Of a DNA stretch of 64,000 bases, positions 21,830 through 31,947 are shown piece after piece. The notes under the pieces were generated by a model that worked only from the letters and a program-made list of their open reading frames with translations, did no database searches and was not told the DNA's origin. The position numbers and the translations under genes are program-made. Every line of letters begins with the position of its first letter. The first letter of the stretch is position 1. The stretch is from Allantophomopsis cytisporea (lineage: Eukaryota; Ascomycota; Leotiomycetes; Phacidiales; Phacidiaceae), in NCBI GenBank assembly GCA_024752435.1, contig CP103021.1, forward strand, positions 248,001 to 312,000. The letters are read 5' to 3'.

Positions 21830-23774
21830 TTAGTTGTCTCTAGTTAGATCAATAATCGGATCCTCCTCGACCTCGTCACCCTCATTATCATCGTCGTTTG
21901 TTAGATCAATGATATTCCCCTCGTCCCCATCATCGTCTTCTGTAAGATCAATAACTTGGTTCTCCTCAACCCGTCCATCCTCAGCTCTACCTTGATATAC
22001 AGGTCTACCACCCACATCTATTGCCCTCCTTTTACCGTACCGAGAGTCATCATCATCATCATCTTCTTCTTCTTCTGGGCGTTCGCGCTTCATGGCTACT
22101 GACTCATGTGAAGCAGGCTCATCAGCAATCAATAGGTTTGGGTCAATCTGTTCGCGGTCATGATCTATTCCCTCAGACTCGCCCACTGATGATTCGTCGG
22201 ATGAGTTACCCGCGTAGTCCGGGGCAAACCAATAATCTAAGGGCTTGTTATCCCATGCATCCTTAGCCTCTTCTTCCTTGTCTTCTGGTATGATGCATTC
22301 TTTCTTGCCCTCTTGAATTAACTCATGCAGCGTTGTAAGATTCGGTCTCTTGCTAGGGTCCTCAAAAAGGCATCGTAGGATCGTGTGCTTCAAAGTGTCG
22401 CTGTATCCTCCATTTCTTAAGATTCGTTTGCCATAGGTGGTCCCTCCCGCATGCAATTCTGCATCGATATCTTGGGATACCAGGAAGCCTTTCGCTGGAG
22501 GAGGTCCTGTCAGAAGAACTAATTGCCACATGATAGCGCCGACCCACCATATGTTTGTGTGGGTTCCATAATTCCCGGCAATATTGGATTGCCATCTATC
22601 CTTGAAGTCCCATCTATTTATCAATTAGTGCTATGTGTCTATGGTCTTTTCTGTTTTACTGGCCTCACCTCTTCGTGAATTGTTCCTAATTTTCCATGAG
22701 CTCCGGTTTTAGCAATAGATTCATGACTTACTGGTGCAAAGTGTCCCATAGTCCCCATTTGACGAACATTCTCTCGATGTGTCTTGCTCCACTTAGCAGG
22801 GTCCATGATCTCTGCCAAACCAAAATCCCCGAGCTTGTTGATATAGATCATCTCATGATCATCATCGTGACCCCCAAGAAAAACTAAGACGCGACATACT
22901 CATTAGTCAATACCTCGATTGTTCATGCCAGCTTCACATACTGTTTACCGGCTTCATATCAAAATGACATACTGGGAACGGAATCAGAGGCACTGCATTG
23001 GGATCCTCAGTTCCTCTGTCGAGTACAGTAACAGCCTTTACCAGACACGCGAAGAAGCCCCAAAGAGATCCTTCGTCAATTGGTTTCTTGCTGCCATGGT
23101 TTGTTAGTATTCTACATCCACGCCAAGGTATAGACTATGCCTTACGCTTCCCGTTGGCGACGAAGAAGTTTACCAAGATCGCCGTTCTCACATAGCTCAA
23201 GAACAATATACGATATGTATTCCTCAGTCTCCGACCAGTCGTTTGGTTGAGTGACGTATTCAGGATCTCGAGGATCCTTGAGAATGTTGACGATATGCCG
23301 CGACCTCGGGTTCGAGCGGCGAATATAGTACATGGTCGATATCTCCGATGCCATAGTATATCCACTGAAATCAAGCTTGATGACTATCTTTTTCTCTGTA
23401 CCATCCTCAGCGCGGTGTGTGAATAATCCTGCAAGCCCGTTTCCACCTTCGCCAAGAATCTTTGTTCCTTTCCATCCCATTTCTTCGTACCAATCATGAT
23501 CAACTTTAAGGGCCACGGGCCCGTCCCGTAGGAAGTCTCCCGGCTCGTCTGTCTGTGAATCCGGCTCGTCTGTCTGTGAATCCAGCGGATGGTTCGCACC
23601 CAGAGGGAATTGCATCCACCCCTCTCTTTGCGACAATTCCTGACTTTCATATTCCCTTCCAGCACGTGCTTGAACCTCCTCAGGACGCAAAATGCCTTCG
23701 TCCTGGCGGTAATTGTGAAAGTATTTTGCAAAAGAGACATGCCCCCTATCAATGGGGTCTGGGCTATTTGCCAT
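21830..23774 (-). CDS. Protein kinase with three SUMO-interaction-like motifs in an acidic tail
   Basis: Exons 23774-23146, 23090-22942, 22883-22732, 22685-22669 (only 17 nt) and 22613-21830; 576 residues. Kinase landmarks in order: Gly-loop ILGEGGNGLAGLF, VAIK-like KKIVIKLDF, hinge VLELCENGDLG, catalytic loop CHFDMKPVN (HFD instead of HRD), KLGDFGLAE, GHFAPEQF (activation-segment end, completed by the micro-exon), and WWVGAIMWQLV. The catalytic Asp and DFG are intact, so activity is plausible. The C-terminal 180 residues are very acidic and contain VIDLTEDDD, IIDLTNDDD and IIDLT. These are hydrophobic cores followed by acid, as in SUMO-interacting motifs. A 21-bp tandem duplication near 23541-23582 encodes DSQTDEP twice. 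This is not a recognised orthologue of a named kinase; such kinases are common as lineage-specific fungal families. Confidence 0.82.
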
Positions 23775-24651
23775 TTTGCCGGAAGTCGAAGTAAGAATAT
23801 CGTAGCAAATGGTTGGTGGTGTTGTTGCTTTTTTAAATAAAGCGGTTCTTTGTACAAGAACAAAGAACTTGCTCTTATTATTTCGGATCTATATCCCCTT
23901 TGATGTCTATTTCTTGGCATAGGTAAGGTATCGTTAATGCTTTGTTTGCACATTGTAAGATGTTGAAATACCTAAATATTAGTAGATAAAGTTGGACGAT
24001 TAGATATTCTGATCTCTCTGCTCTTGCATTCAAAGGTGGGCACTCAACTTAGATTGAATCTTTAATATTTAAATGAATTTGAATTATTTTGTTCAACTAT
24101 CTAGATTTTTAGATTTTGCCTAAAACCAAAAACATGTAATTCACATAGACAAGTAGCTGTCAAGAAAGTCATAATACATAAGATAATATATTAGACTCCA
24201 AGAGAAATCGAGGAATGTCGCAGATCATGAGCTGGAAGTGCTTTTGTGCTTTCTCTTAAACGATCGACGATTGAAATACGAAAGTGTCTACTGTCCTTCA
24301 GTGATGCGGGAAAAGTGAATAACGCGAACAAATTGAAAACTGTGCTTATGGTAATTATCGTTCACCATTCGCCGAGTCTGACAGCCGAATCCGATTCCCA
24401 CCCAGTCTTATGCCCGAGTCTGAGTCCAGCGCAGGCGAACCATCTCAGAAGACCTTCAGCAAGGGATAATTCAGTTGAAAGACATTTCTTTCTCCTATAC
24501 ATGACCACAAGTGACAGCATCTCAAACTCAGCTCTGCCACAACAACTAATTATACCGCGTTGTGTCAACCTATTAAGACATAGTCTCGCAGGAACTTAGC
24601 CCTCCATATACGCCCCACAACAGGAGTCACCTTTATTGTTTTTGATGCGCC
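23775..24651. other. AT-rich spacer
   Basis: Between the divergent kinase gene and the MFS fragment. Around 24040-24200 it is nearly pure A/T with runs of TTTAAA/AATTT. No gene recognised. Confidence 0.55.
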
Positions 24652-24942
24652 ATGTCCAATGAAGCAATTAAGCTCGAAGACTCGCGCCAAGCTGGGAAAC
24701 AGGAGTCAGTGCACTCAGTGATCGCCGCTGAGCGCGACTGCGAGAAGCCAATTCCCGACGAGCCATCTCCCGACAAGCCTGAATACCCTCCCGCACCCGA
24801 AGGCGGCACCCGTGCATGGCTCCTTGCCGGCGGTGGCGCGGCTATCTTCTTCTGCACCCTGAGTTTCGAAAACTTATTCGGCGTGTTCCAGGAGTACTAC
24901 TTGAATCATCAGCTGAAAGGCGAGCCACTTACCATCCTATAG
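24652..24942 (+). pseudogene. N-terminal fragment of a monocarboxylate-type MFS transporter
   Basis: ATG at 24652 opens 96 codons with the hallmark start of fungal MCT-like MFS proteins: an acidic cytosolic tail, PEYPPAPEGGTRAWLL, then the first helix and FGVFQEYYL. The frame then stops and no downstream helices follow in any frame. A full transporter is over 400 residues, so about 80 percent is missing. The break lies near 24930, only about 50 bp from the 3' end of the minus-strand pseudogene. Either a rearrangement joined the two pieces or the rest was deleted. Confidence 0.7.
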
Positions 24943-24992
24943 AATATGATTGTCTTCTCAGCATAGGCATTTTTGCACTTTCATATTCCAGG

Positions 24993-26405
24993 CTATCGAG
25001 ACCCTGACAGAACCTTTCTCCACTGGTCATCATTCGGATACTCAGCTTGTAATCTCCAGTCCTCCCAACATTTGTCTTCCCCAAAGATTTCAAGTATCGC
25101 TTCTGCCAATGGTAAGGCGTTCTTCCACTTCGCCTCATTCCCTAGTCCCCAGAAGAACGTCCGGATCTTCTCATTAGAACTCATAGTATCTGCAAGACTG
25201 TGAGCTCCCTTTTCTCGAAGTATTGATGATAAAATCCGATCGTGTACGCTCAACGAAACTTGGCCCTTGCATAAAGCGCTCATATCGGCTGTGACCAGTG
25301 ATGGGCCAAATGCCTCATTGCGAGGTACTATGCGGGCCATTCGCCAATCTATAAACCCCTTGATATTGAGATCTTTATCAACAACCAAATGATCGCCTTT
25401 ATCATCGACATGCTTGATGTAAAACTTGCCTGGAACCTCTTTTCGAATCAGCTAGGAGACATTGGCTTTGAGGAAGGAGTATATCAGATATGCCTCTACA
25501 GGATAACCAGTATACAACTGACCATCGGCAATGAGATCTAGATATTGATCCGCGTAGGCTCTGTAGTAGTCTGAAGCGTCATTATAAGGTCCAAACGGAT
25601 CTAACACGACGAATCGATCGCTAGCAACTCCACCTATAGAGAAGTCTGGTGATCCAGATCTAAATGAACCAGCCATAGGGAGCGAATGACGCTCCAGCTC
25701 AATCAAAATATCTGCTAATTGATCCCAGATCTTCCTCTTATCATCGTTTGTAGCATCCTTGGTCGTAGACCCTTGTCCATTCCAGACGGAACCCTTTATT
25801 TCTTCCATCAGGACAAAGCTCACGTCAATACCGTGATCCCTCTCTTCCTTACGGGTTCCATAACCAAAGACACGTGGAGATGGCACTTTCGTAGATTCTA
25901 GAGATTCGAGGAGCGTTGCCTCGCTCATAGTTTAGTATTCAACAAGTGTTTCAGAAAGACCAACACTGTAGCTCGTAACCCTTGGTATACGGGCAAGCCA
26001 TGTCTGCCCATCATCAAAGATAACCCGAGCGTTGTAGTTAGCACATTCCATAAGAGCTTTTGGACCAAACAAAGGAGGATGTTTCAGAACGCATTTTTTT
26101 TTTACCGGCGTTGAGTTTCGACGCATATTCACAGAGAGTGTGGTCATTGATTCGCGAGCGAGGTTCATTGATTTCAGCAAGTAATCGTGACTGATAGTCA
26201 GCATCGCTTTCAAACTATCATTGTAGAGAATTAGCGGCTTCCTCCGAACTTAAATTCTGCTTCTAACCTTGCAGTGATGGAATTCCGGGTCAAGGTGCTT
26301 AGCGCAAAGTTGCTTGCGACAGATATCGCATCCGCCAAAGCCTCGAACACCTGGCTGATTGCATAGCACGGAATAAGAGCAAGTGAAAAGTCTTTGTACA
26401 GGCAT
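24993..26405 (-). pseudogene. Broken zinc-finger plus aminoglycoside-phosphotransferase-like gene
   Basis: The start at 26405 (MPVQRLFTCSYSV) leads into an AN1-like Cys/His finger (GCDICRKQLCAKHL...FHHC). Then a probable intron runs from GTTAGA to GATAG (acceptor just before TTTGAAAGC), followed by a linker. The phosphotransferase domain shows YNARVIFDDG, KVPSPRVFGYG, HVDDKGDHLVVD and FIDWRMAR. Three lesions are visible: a run of ten A on the coding strand (26094-26103), where nine would keep frame, and in-frame TAA (25932-25934) and TAG (25452-25454) codons. Both stops are one CA-to-TA change away from a Gln codon. Known: APH-like proteins with this zinc finger are common and expanded in filamentous ascomycetes, with unknown substrates. 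If the frameshift is a sequencing error the two stops still break the gene. Confidence 0.8.
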
Positions 26406-27155
26406 TGTGCAAAAAAGATGTTACAAGCCCGTGAATGAAGGAGAAGAAATTACCTTTACTATAAAGTACCCAAATATACGCGAGATTAGAGTTTAAGGCT
26501 AGACGGGAACTATATTGACTGGTTGTAAGTCTGTACTCTATCGCCAGAAACCAAAGTTCTCTCTCAGTCAAGCGCCTATTTCTATATGCTCGCTGTATGT
26601 TGTAAGATTTTAAGTGTACAAAGTTAAAGAGTTATTGCCATTATAGATAGACTGCTTGTATACCAACTTCCTCTCGTACAGGTTATGTGTGAATACGTGG
26701 TCAAATCTGTTTGCAGTAGTGCTTCTATACTATAATGTCATTGTTTCTCGGCCGGTGAATGGTTCTGCAGGTCGAAAACTAATTTTAACAGTCTTATCAT
26801 ATATGTACGGCATACAGCAGTGTCGACCCTTTTGAAATGGTCTTCTAAGAAGTCTCTCTATCGTCTTGATTGATGTAAGTCATCATAATACGCATTACTA
26901 CGGATACTTCTGACAGTCTGTAGATCGCTCTAAAGAAGAGTTGTAGTTCAGTTGAAAATGATTTTGTGCAAAACAGTACCTTCGATAAGATAATGTAGAG
27001 CCTCACTTGAATCTTCTAAATGTCGAAAACTCGAAACTCAAAACTCAATTGAAATACGAAATGTGCGATACCAAAGATAAAATCACAACCCAACTTAAGC
27101 TCCCAGGTTCGAAGAAACGTAGCCCTCTGAGACAATCTAACTCCAATAGAGAACG
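26406..27155. other. AT-rich spacer
   Basis: No gene recognised. GGTTCGAAG near 27104 resembles a tRNA B box, but no tRNA fold surrounds it. Confidence 0.6.
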
Positions 27156-28109
27156 TTAAAGCTCGTCATGGCCAGTGCTCAAGGATCCACAAACATCAAC
27201 AGATTCGTACTCATCGCCATAACCATTGACTTCAGGTGTGACTCTCAGTCCAAAAGTCTCGATGCCTTTAATATTGGCAACAGCGAAATAATCAGTCCAG
27301 TCGTTCGATGCGGCACGGACAGCCCAGTCATTAGCCATACCAAGAGACAACTGGGTAGCAGCAGAGACATCAGGGGTACCGATATAAAGACCAGTCTTGA
27401 TAGAGCGAAAGTTGATTTTGAACCCTGCACCGTCGTGACGTTTAGTGTTTGCTGTAGCGTTCTTTGGGGTTGGATTTCCAAAAATGTGACCAGTGCCATC
27501 GGTATATGTTGTTACAATAGCATCCATATTTCCATCCGGATGTTGCATTCCGTGGATACTGACTCGTTCCAAGATCATTTTTGGTGCTTCACCCGGGGAA
27601 TCGGCTGGGATATCACGCTTGGTGAATGACATATTGGAAATATTCTCATATTGTGCACCAGTGCTGGCAAAGTGATCGGCGAGATGGGTGAGCAAAGATG
27701 TGTCTTCGCGACGTGCTGAAGTTCCAGTGGTGACGGTTCCTTTATTTTTGTACTCCACAGCTGCGAAGGTAAGGCCAATGCCGCCACCAACAACATACAC
27801 ATAGTTCACACAGTCGTTCTCGGTGGGTGGCCCTTGTGTATGACCCGCAATGATGTTGCAAGCTCCATAGGCTGTGATCGCCCCTAGAGAAACGAATACA
27901 AGGCCCACACTACCACTTGAGGCTGCACTCTGAAAGACAGAAACTTGCTCGCCAATATCTCTCTTCTGGTTGCAAGTGTCGTCACGCTTAAAAATTTGAG
28001 TGACGGAGGAGACGTCCTGGCTTGCATCTTCCCGCTCTGTGGTTTCAATGGGCGCCGCAAACCCTGTTGAGAGGAGCACGAAGAGGGATATGAGGGAGGA
28101 GGTTTTCAT
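27156..28109 (-). CDS. Secreted Kex2-site-rich protein ending in HDEL, killer-preprotoxin-like architecture
   Basis: Single exon, 317 residues. Signal peptide MKTSSLISLFVLLSTGFA. Dibasic Kex2-type sites follow residues 42 (FKR), 50 (QKR), 134 (ARR), 165 (TKR) and 224 (TKR). Between the second and third lies a strongly hydrophobic hairpin: a helix up to C84, exactly 15 residues, then C100 and a Gly-rich helix (VVGGGIGLTFAA). The last processed segment starts HDGAGF and ends STGHDEL, a perfect fungal ER-retrieval signal immediately before TAA. Known: the yeast K28 preprotoxin combines a signal peptide, Kex2 cuts and a beta chain ending in HDEL (masked by Arg) that drives retrograde uptake; K1 alpha carries two hydrophobic helices. 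No sequence identity to either is claimed. It could instead be a Kex2-processed effector or an ER-lumen protein. The next gene upstream shares the hairpin module. Confidence 0.7.
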   Translation of the reverse strand: MKTSSLISLFVLLSTGFAAPIETTEREDASQDVSSVTQIFKRDDTCNQKRDIGEQVSVFQSAASSGSVGLVFVSLGAITAYGACNIIAGHTQGPPTENDCVNYVYVVGGGIGLTFAAVEYKNKGTVTTGTSARREDTSLLTHLADHFASTGAQYENISNMSFTKRDIPADSPGEAPKMILERVSIHGMQHPDGNMDAIVTTYTDGTGHIFGNPTPKNATANTKRHDGAGFKINFRSIKTGLYIGTPDVSAATQLSLGMANDWAVRAASNDWTDYFAVANIKGIETFGLRVTPEVNGYGDEYESVDVCGSLSTGHDEL

Positions 28110-29362
28110 TTTGGAAAATAGATAAGGGCTTAGAGCTGGTGTTGAGTTTAGACTATGTATGCTGAAGAATAGATGACTGGATAGTCGATGAAGAGAGTAA
28201 CAAGAGAAGTAAATTTGTAATTGATATTTAGTGCTTGATTTTATTTACCTCGAGAAGAACGGAATATACTCCTTTATTTATACTTCTCATATCTTTACCA
28301 ACTTAACCAGCGGGTTTATTTCTACGTGTACAAAGCATCCACCTCCTGAGAATCCAATTATTACAGCTTCCCATTTGATCCTACTTCTTAGCATAGCTCA
28401 GGCGATTGCTCGATCAGCAAATTACTATTTGGTAGAATACTGTAAATAGCTTAATAGTAGCACAGGAATAGAATCATAGCCTCTCAGCCTCTCAACGTCC
28501 CTGTCAACTTAAGCATTTCACTTCAAAGTCCACTCCAGATAACCCTGGTTGTCCTGGTTCTCATTCCGTCAAAGCTATTGGTATATCTCATAATAAGCCT
28601 ATCAACGCCTCTCGTGTACATTAGCTGAGATGGTTGTCCTTGTAAAATTCATTTAGTACACTAGCCATGACTCGATCAGATCCTGCCCAGCAATTTGTAG
28701 AAGATGGATCTGATAACCATGAATGAGATGGAAAATATGATTTGTGGAAATGCCAAGGAGATGCTGAAAGTAGGAGCAGATTGCTGTGAAAAACCTATTT
28801 CATATGCGGGTATCTGTCTAGGTGATAAATCCGAGATCTATGATTAGGTAACGGCCCCATATGCATTTTGAGCAGGAACAAGTATCCATACTGAACTCTC
28901 CAAAGCCGCGAGAATCGATATGTAGAAGTGGGCTTAAAGGTAAAGCGACATGAAATAACATGCGCGCGCATATTTGGGGGCTTTGAGCGTGGATGTATGC
29001 GAGACTGCCAAGAGAGGCACGTTGTCAGCTGTGCACGGATAAACCCTATAAATATGCATAATTACCAGGAGTATGGAGCGTGCCTGGTCAGCCTTGCGAG
29101 AAGGATGCCTTTCAAATATCTGTTTTAGACTCTACTGCCGCGGCCCTGAATGAACGACGTCCAACATTGGAGAAATTTACTTAGGTTGTGTATGTATATT
29201 TTGAGCACACATTGAACCCATCTTTTACTTCCACATACCGTGTCGAAGCAATCCCCTATTCTGCAAGGTCTATCAGAACCTCTCGCCCTCCATATCACTA
29301 GCCATCTTTTCAACGATTCTCTCAAGAACATTCTTCCCATATCTCATTTTTATATCTTAAGA
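28110..29362. other. Divergent promoter region between the two hairpin-module genes
   Basis: 1.25 kb without a gene, AT-rich. It separates two head-to-head genes for related secreted proteins, so shared regulation is possible. No specific site recognised. Confidence 0.5.
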
Positions 29363-30019
29363 ATGAAGTTCCTCCCACGATTTGTGAGCAACATGTCACC
29401 GCTCTTGTTATACATCGCTTTCATTCCAATAACAAACCTCCTCTTTGCTCGTTGCGTACAACAATCTTACACCAAGTCCGATCTAAAAGGCTGCAATGCC
29501 CTCTACTGGACATCGCTCTTCGCAGCCCCATCTTCTTTAATCGGTGTTGCTATCTGCAATCTTATCGAAAGTAGACAAAGTGTCTCGTTTCTTCCGCACA
29601 CATGCACTGGGATTTCGGTAGCATCTGGAAGCCTAGGAGGAAGCATATTTGCTGCCAAAACCTATGATGACGACGTTTGGACTTGGGTTGGGGAGCAGTT
29701 TCATGATAAATGGTCAAATTTGACTGATACGATGATTACGGTAGCCCATAACGATGCGGCTCAAGAGATGGCTTGGATAACAGCTGGATTGTCTACTTTT
29801 TCATGGTCAGCATGCAGGATCATCAAGGGCCTTCTTGACAATACCCGGGATTACCCAGATTGTAGAATCTTTTCAACAGCTGTTGGCGGCTTGGGTGGCT
29901 TGGGTTGGGCGTATGAGACTTTCGATTACACTTGGCTGTGGAATCAAATCGGATCACAAGAGGAACCGGCTGACAAAGTTGATTCTGGTATTGATGGTGC
30001 GAGGAAAGAGGAGCTCTAA
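29363..30019 (+). CDS. Secreted protein with duplicated Cys-hairpin module, C-terminal KEEL
   Basis: Single exon, 218 residues. The ATG at 29363 gives a hydrophobic leader ending near NLLFA. It holds two copies of the hairpin module of the neighbouring HDEL protein. C65 and C81 are 15 residues apart, then comes a Gly/Ala helix (SGSLGGSIFAA). C151 and C167 are 15 residues apart, then VGGLGGLGWA. The motif around the first Cys, CNLI and CRII, matches CNII in the neighbour, and the 20 residues after the second Cys align without gaps. The protein ends ARKEEL; KEEL is a KDEL variant, though fungi normally prefer HDEL. No KR Kex2 site is seen, unlike the partner. Two further cysteines (C31, C44) lie near the mature N-terminus. 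Known homologues: none recalled. Function unknown; a killer-like or membrane-active secreted protein is inferred from shared architecture only. Confidence 0.65.
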   Translation: MKFLPRFVSNMSPLLLYIAFIPITNLLFARCVQQSYTKSDLKGCNALYWTSLFAAPSSLIGVAICNLIESRQSVSFLPHTCTGISVASGSLGGSIFAAKTYDDDVWTWVGEQFHDKWSNLTDTMITVAHNDAAQEMAWITAGLSTFSWSACRIIKGLLDNTRDYPDCRIFSTAVGGLGGLGWAYETFDYTWLWNQIGSQEEPADKVDSGIDGARKEEL

Positions 30020-30676
30020 TAAAGTCATGGGGCTACTTGTTGTATCTTGGACAAAAAGGATCAACATTGACTACTAACAACCAAGATAATAAGATCTTCC
30101 TGTGTATGTGACTATGCTGTGATTTCAAAATATCGTTCAGCAACTGTGGAGCTTGTGCCGGATGTGCATCGGTGCAAGGGATATGAAAGGGCTACCGGGT
30201 AAGATTGATCTACATCAGGGAGCTCCACGGCGTCGAAGTATATGTTGCGGTCGCTGATGCCATGGAATATCTTTATGCAGTCACGATATCTATTGCAATG
30301 TGTTTCAAAGGTAGTGTTAGACGGAAATTAGATATCAGCAGCAATGCGACAACAATACTGGTTCTGATTGGGAGTCCTGTTCAACCACTAAATTCAATTC
30401 TTCAATTCACTGATTCTGGCACTACTTCCCACTGAACTGTCATTGAATTTCTCGGGTGCAAGGATATTCTAAGTACTCATCGGTGACATGCCATTATTTG
30501 CAAAAGTGACAAGGGACATCAAGATAAGCACTATGATCGCCATTTAGGCCATATGCTAGAATGCCAACAGACGCTAAAATCAGCGACATCAGCACAGACG
30601 ACTTAGTTTTCTACCCTGATAACCTCGACATCAACAAATACTTCGCGTATCACTCTTCCCACGATCAGAGCAATTC
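30020..30676. other. Convergent spacer
   Basis: Nothing recognised; presumed 3' UTRs. Confidence 0.55.
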
Positions 30677-31947
30677 TCAAAAAAGCATTGCTGCCACTCC
30701 TCCTACGACCAGTAGACTGGTTACCGACGTAGCTGCAGCCGCAGCATTCTTCGATGTCGTATTTTGGACAGCCATGGGGTCGGATGTGTCATTCATCGAC
30801 GTGTCATTGTGAATGAGGTATCCTATTGCAATACCCATAATTGGATCAATTGAGCCACTGGAACTCATCATAGGAGCGTACTTGGTGAAGTTGTAATGGG
30901 CTTTCAAAGACCACTCATCACCAGCTTTTGTAGATGCGGGCTCTGTACACACGGTAACGGATGAAATGTGCGTCATAGCTGACTCAATGTCCAATCCTGG
31001 CATGTTCATCGCTGACGAGCTTTCGTCATATCCAATTGATTGTCCATATGCGGCTACACCTTTGCAAATGGTCTTCTTATTCTTGGTGACCTCTATTAAA
31101 ACTCCCCCATCGTGCAAGTGGCTTGCGATGAGGGAGATATGGCCACTGAAGGGTATCTTCCAAGGTTCCATGGTCATCGTGAAGACAGGTTCACCGGGAG
31201 GTGGCACTTCGGATGAAGAACAATTGCCAACATCGAGCCAGAAGGGCGTTACGGTGGAGAATCCGTCTGGTATCCCAGGCAAATATTCATAAGTGATTGT
31301 GACAAAAACAGGTTCTGTTTCTGTTCTATCGTTCATAAGCTCCACCGCCAATACCAACTGCTCTTCGGCACCTAGATAGTAACCAGTTTGGGAAGTTCTA
31401 AGTCCATTAGTACCATTTCTTGAAGATTATTATGAGTTCTACTGACCCGTTTGCACAGATACTGAGTGGAGTGCGCTCGTTTCCGGAAGCAAATATTGGT
31501 TGACCGTGTATCGTAGGTCCACATACTATATCTGTTCTATTGAGGTTGTACAGAACGGCATGATGGAGCCATGTTCCAGTATTGGAATTTGCATATGTGC
31601 CATTTGTATATGCAAGACCCGCTTGTATCCACGTAATCAAGCAATCGACACAAGGCTTCGTTACGTTCAGCAAGATGTTGTTAGCCATATCGTTTGTTGC
31701 ATCGAACGGTCCGTATGTGAGTTGGACTTTCTCAGCGCCTTCATCAATGAAGTATCTTGCTGTAAGATTTGTAGTATTTGGCATCACGTTTGACATATCG
31801 TTGACTTTTGTTGGGAGTCAGCAGTTGAGATGAATTGGAATTTTGTGGTGTCAAGGAATACATACCCATTCCTTGAGCTGTAGCCGTAAAGGCCACAGTC
31901 AAGAGCGCAAAAGCCGAGCAAGTTGCAACAACGAACGAACGAACCAT
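30677..31947 (-). CDS. GPI-anchored secreted PHM/PNGase-F-like protein with copper-site-type His motifs
   Basis: Exons 31947-31866, 31804-31447 and 31397-30677; 386 residues. Signal peptide MVRSFVVATCSAFALLTVAF. The C-terminus is a Ser/Ala-rich stretch plus hydrophobic end (SLLVVGGVAAMLF), fitting a GPI-attachment signal. H108-H109 (TWLHHAVLYN) and H240-x-H242 (ASHLHDGG), with a Met-containing DPIMGI near 330-336, have nearly the spacing of the copper ligands of peptidylglycine alpha-hydroxylating monooxygenase (H107/H108, H242/H244, M314 in rat). Known: related fungal secreted proteins exist but lack a proven substrate. Hence an oxidative extracellular enzyme of the PHM-like fold is inferred, not shown. 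Numerous N-glycosylation sites. Both introns have good phase, and CTGAC lies in the first. Confidence 0.65.

Noticed and set aside
27085..27125. GGTTCGAAG resembling a tRNA B box
   Set aside because: No matching A box, acceptor stem or anticodon arm in the flanking 80 nt.
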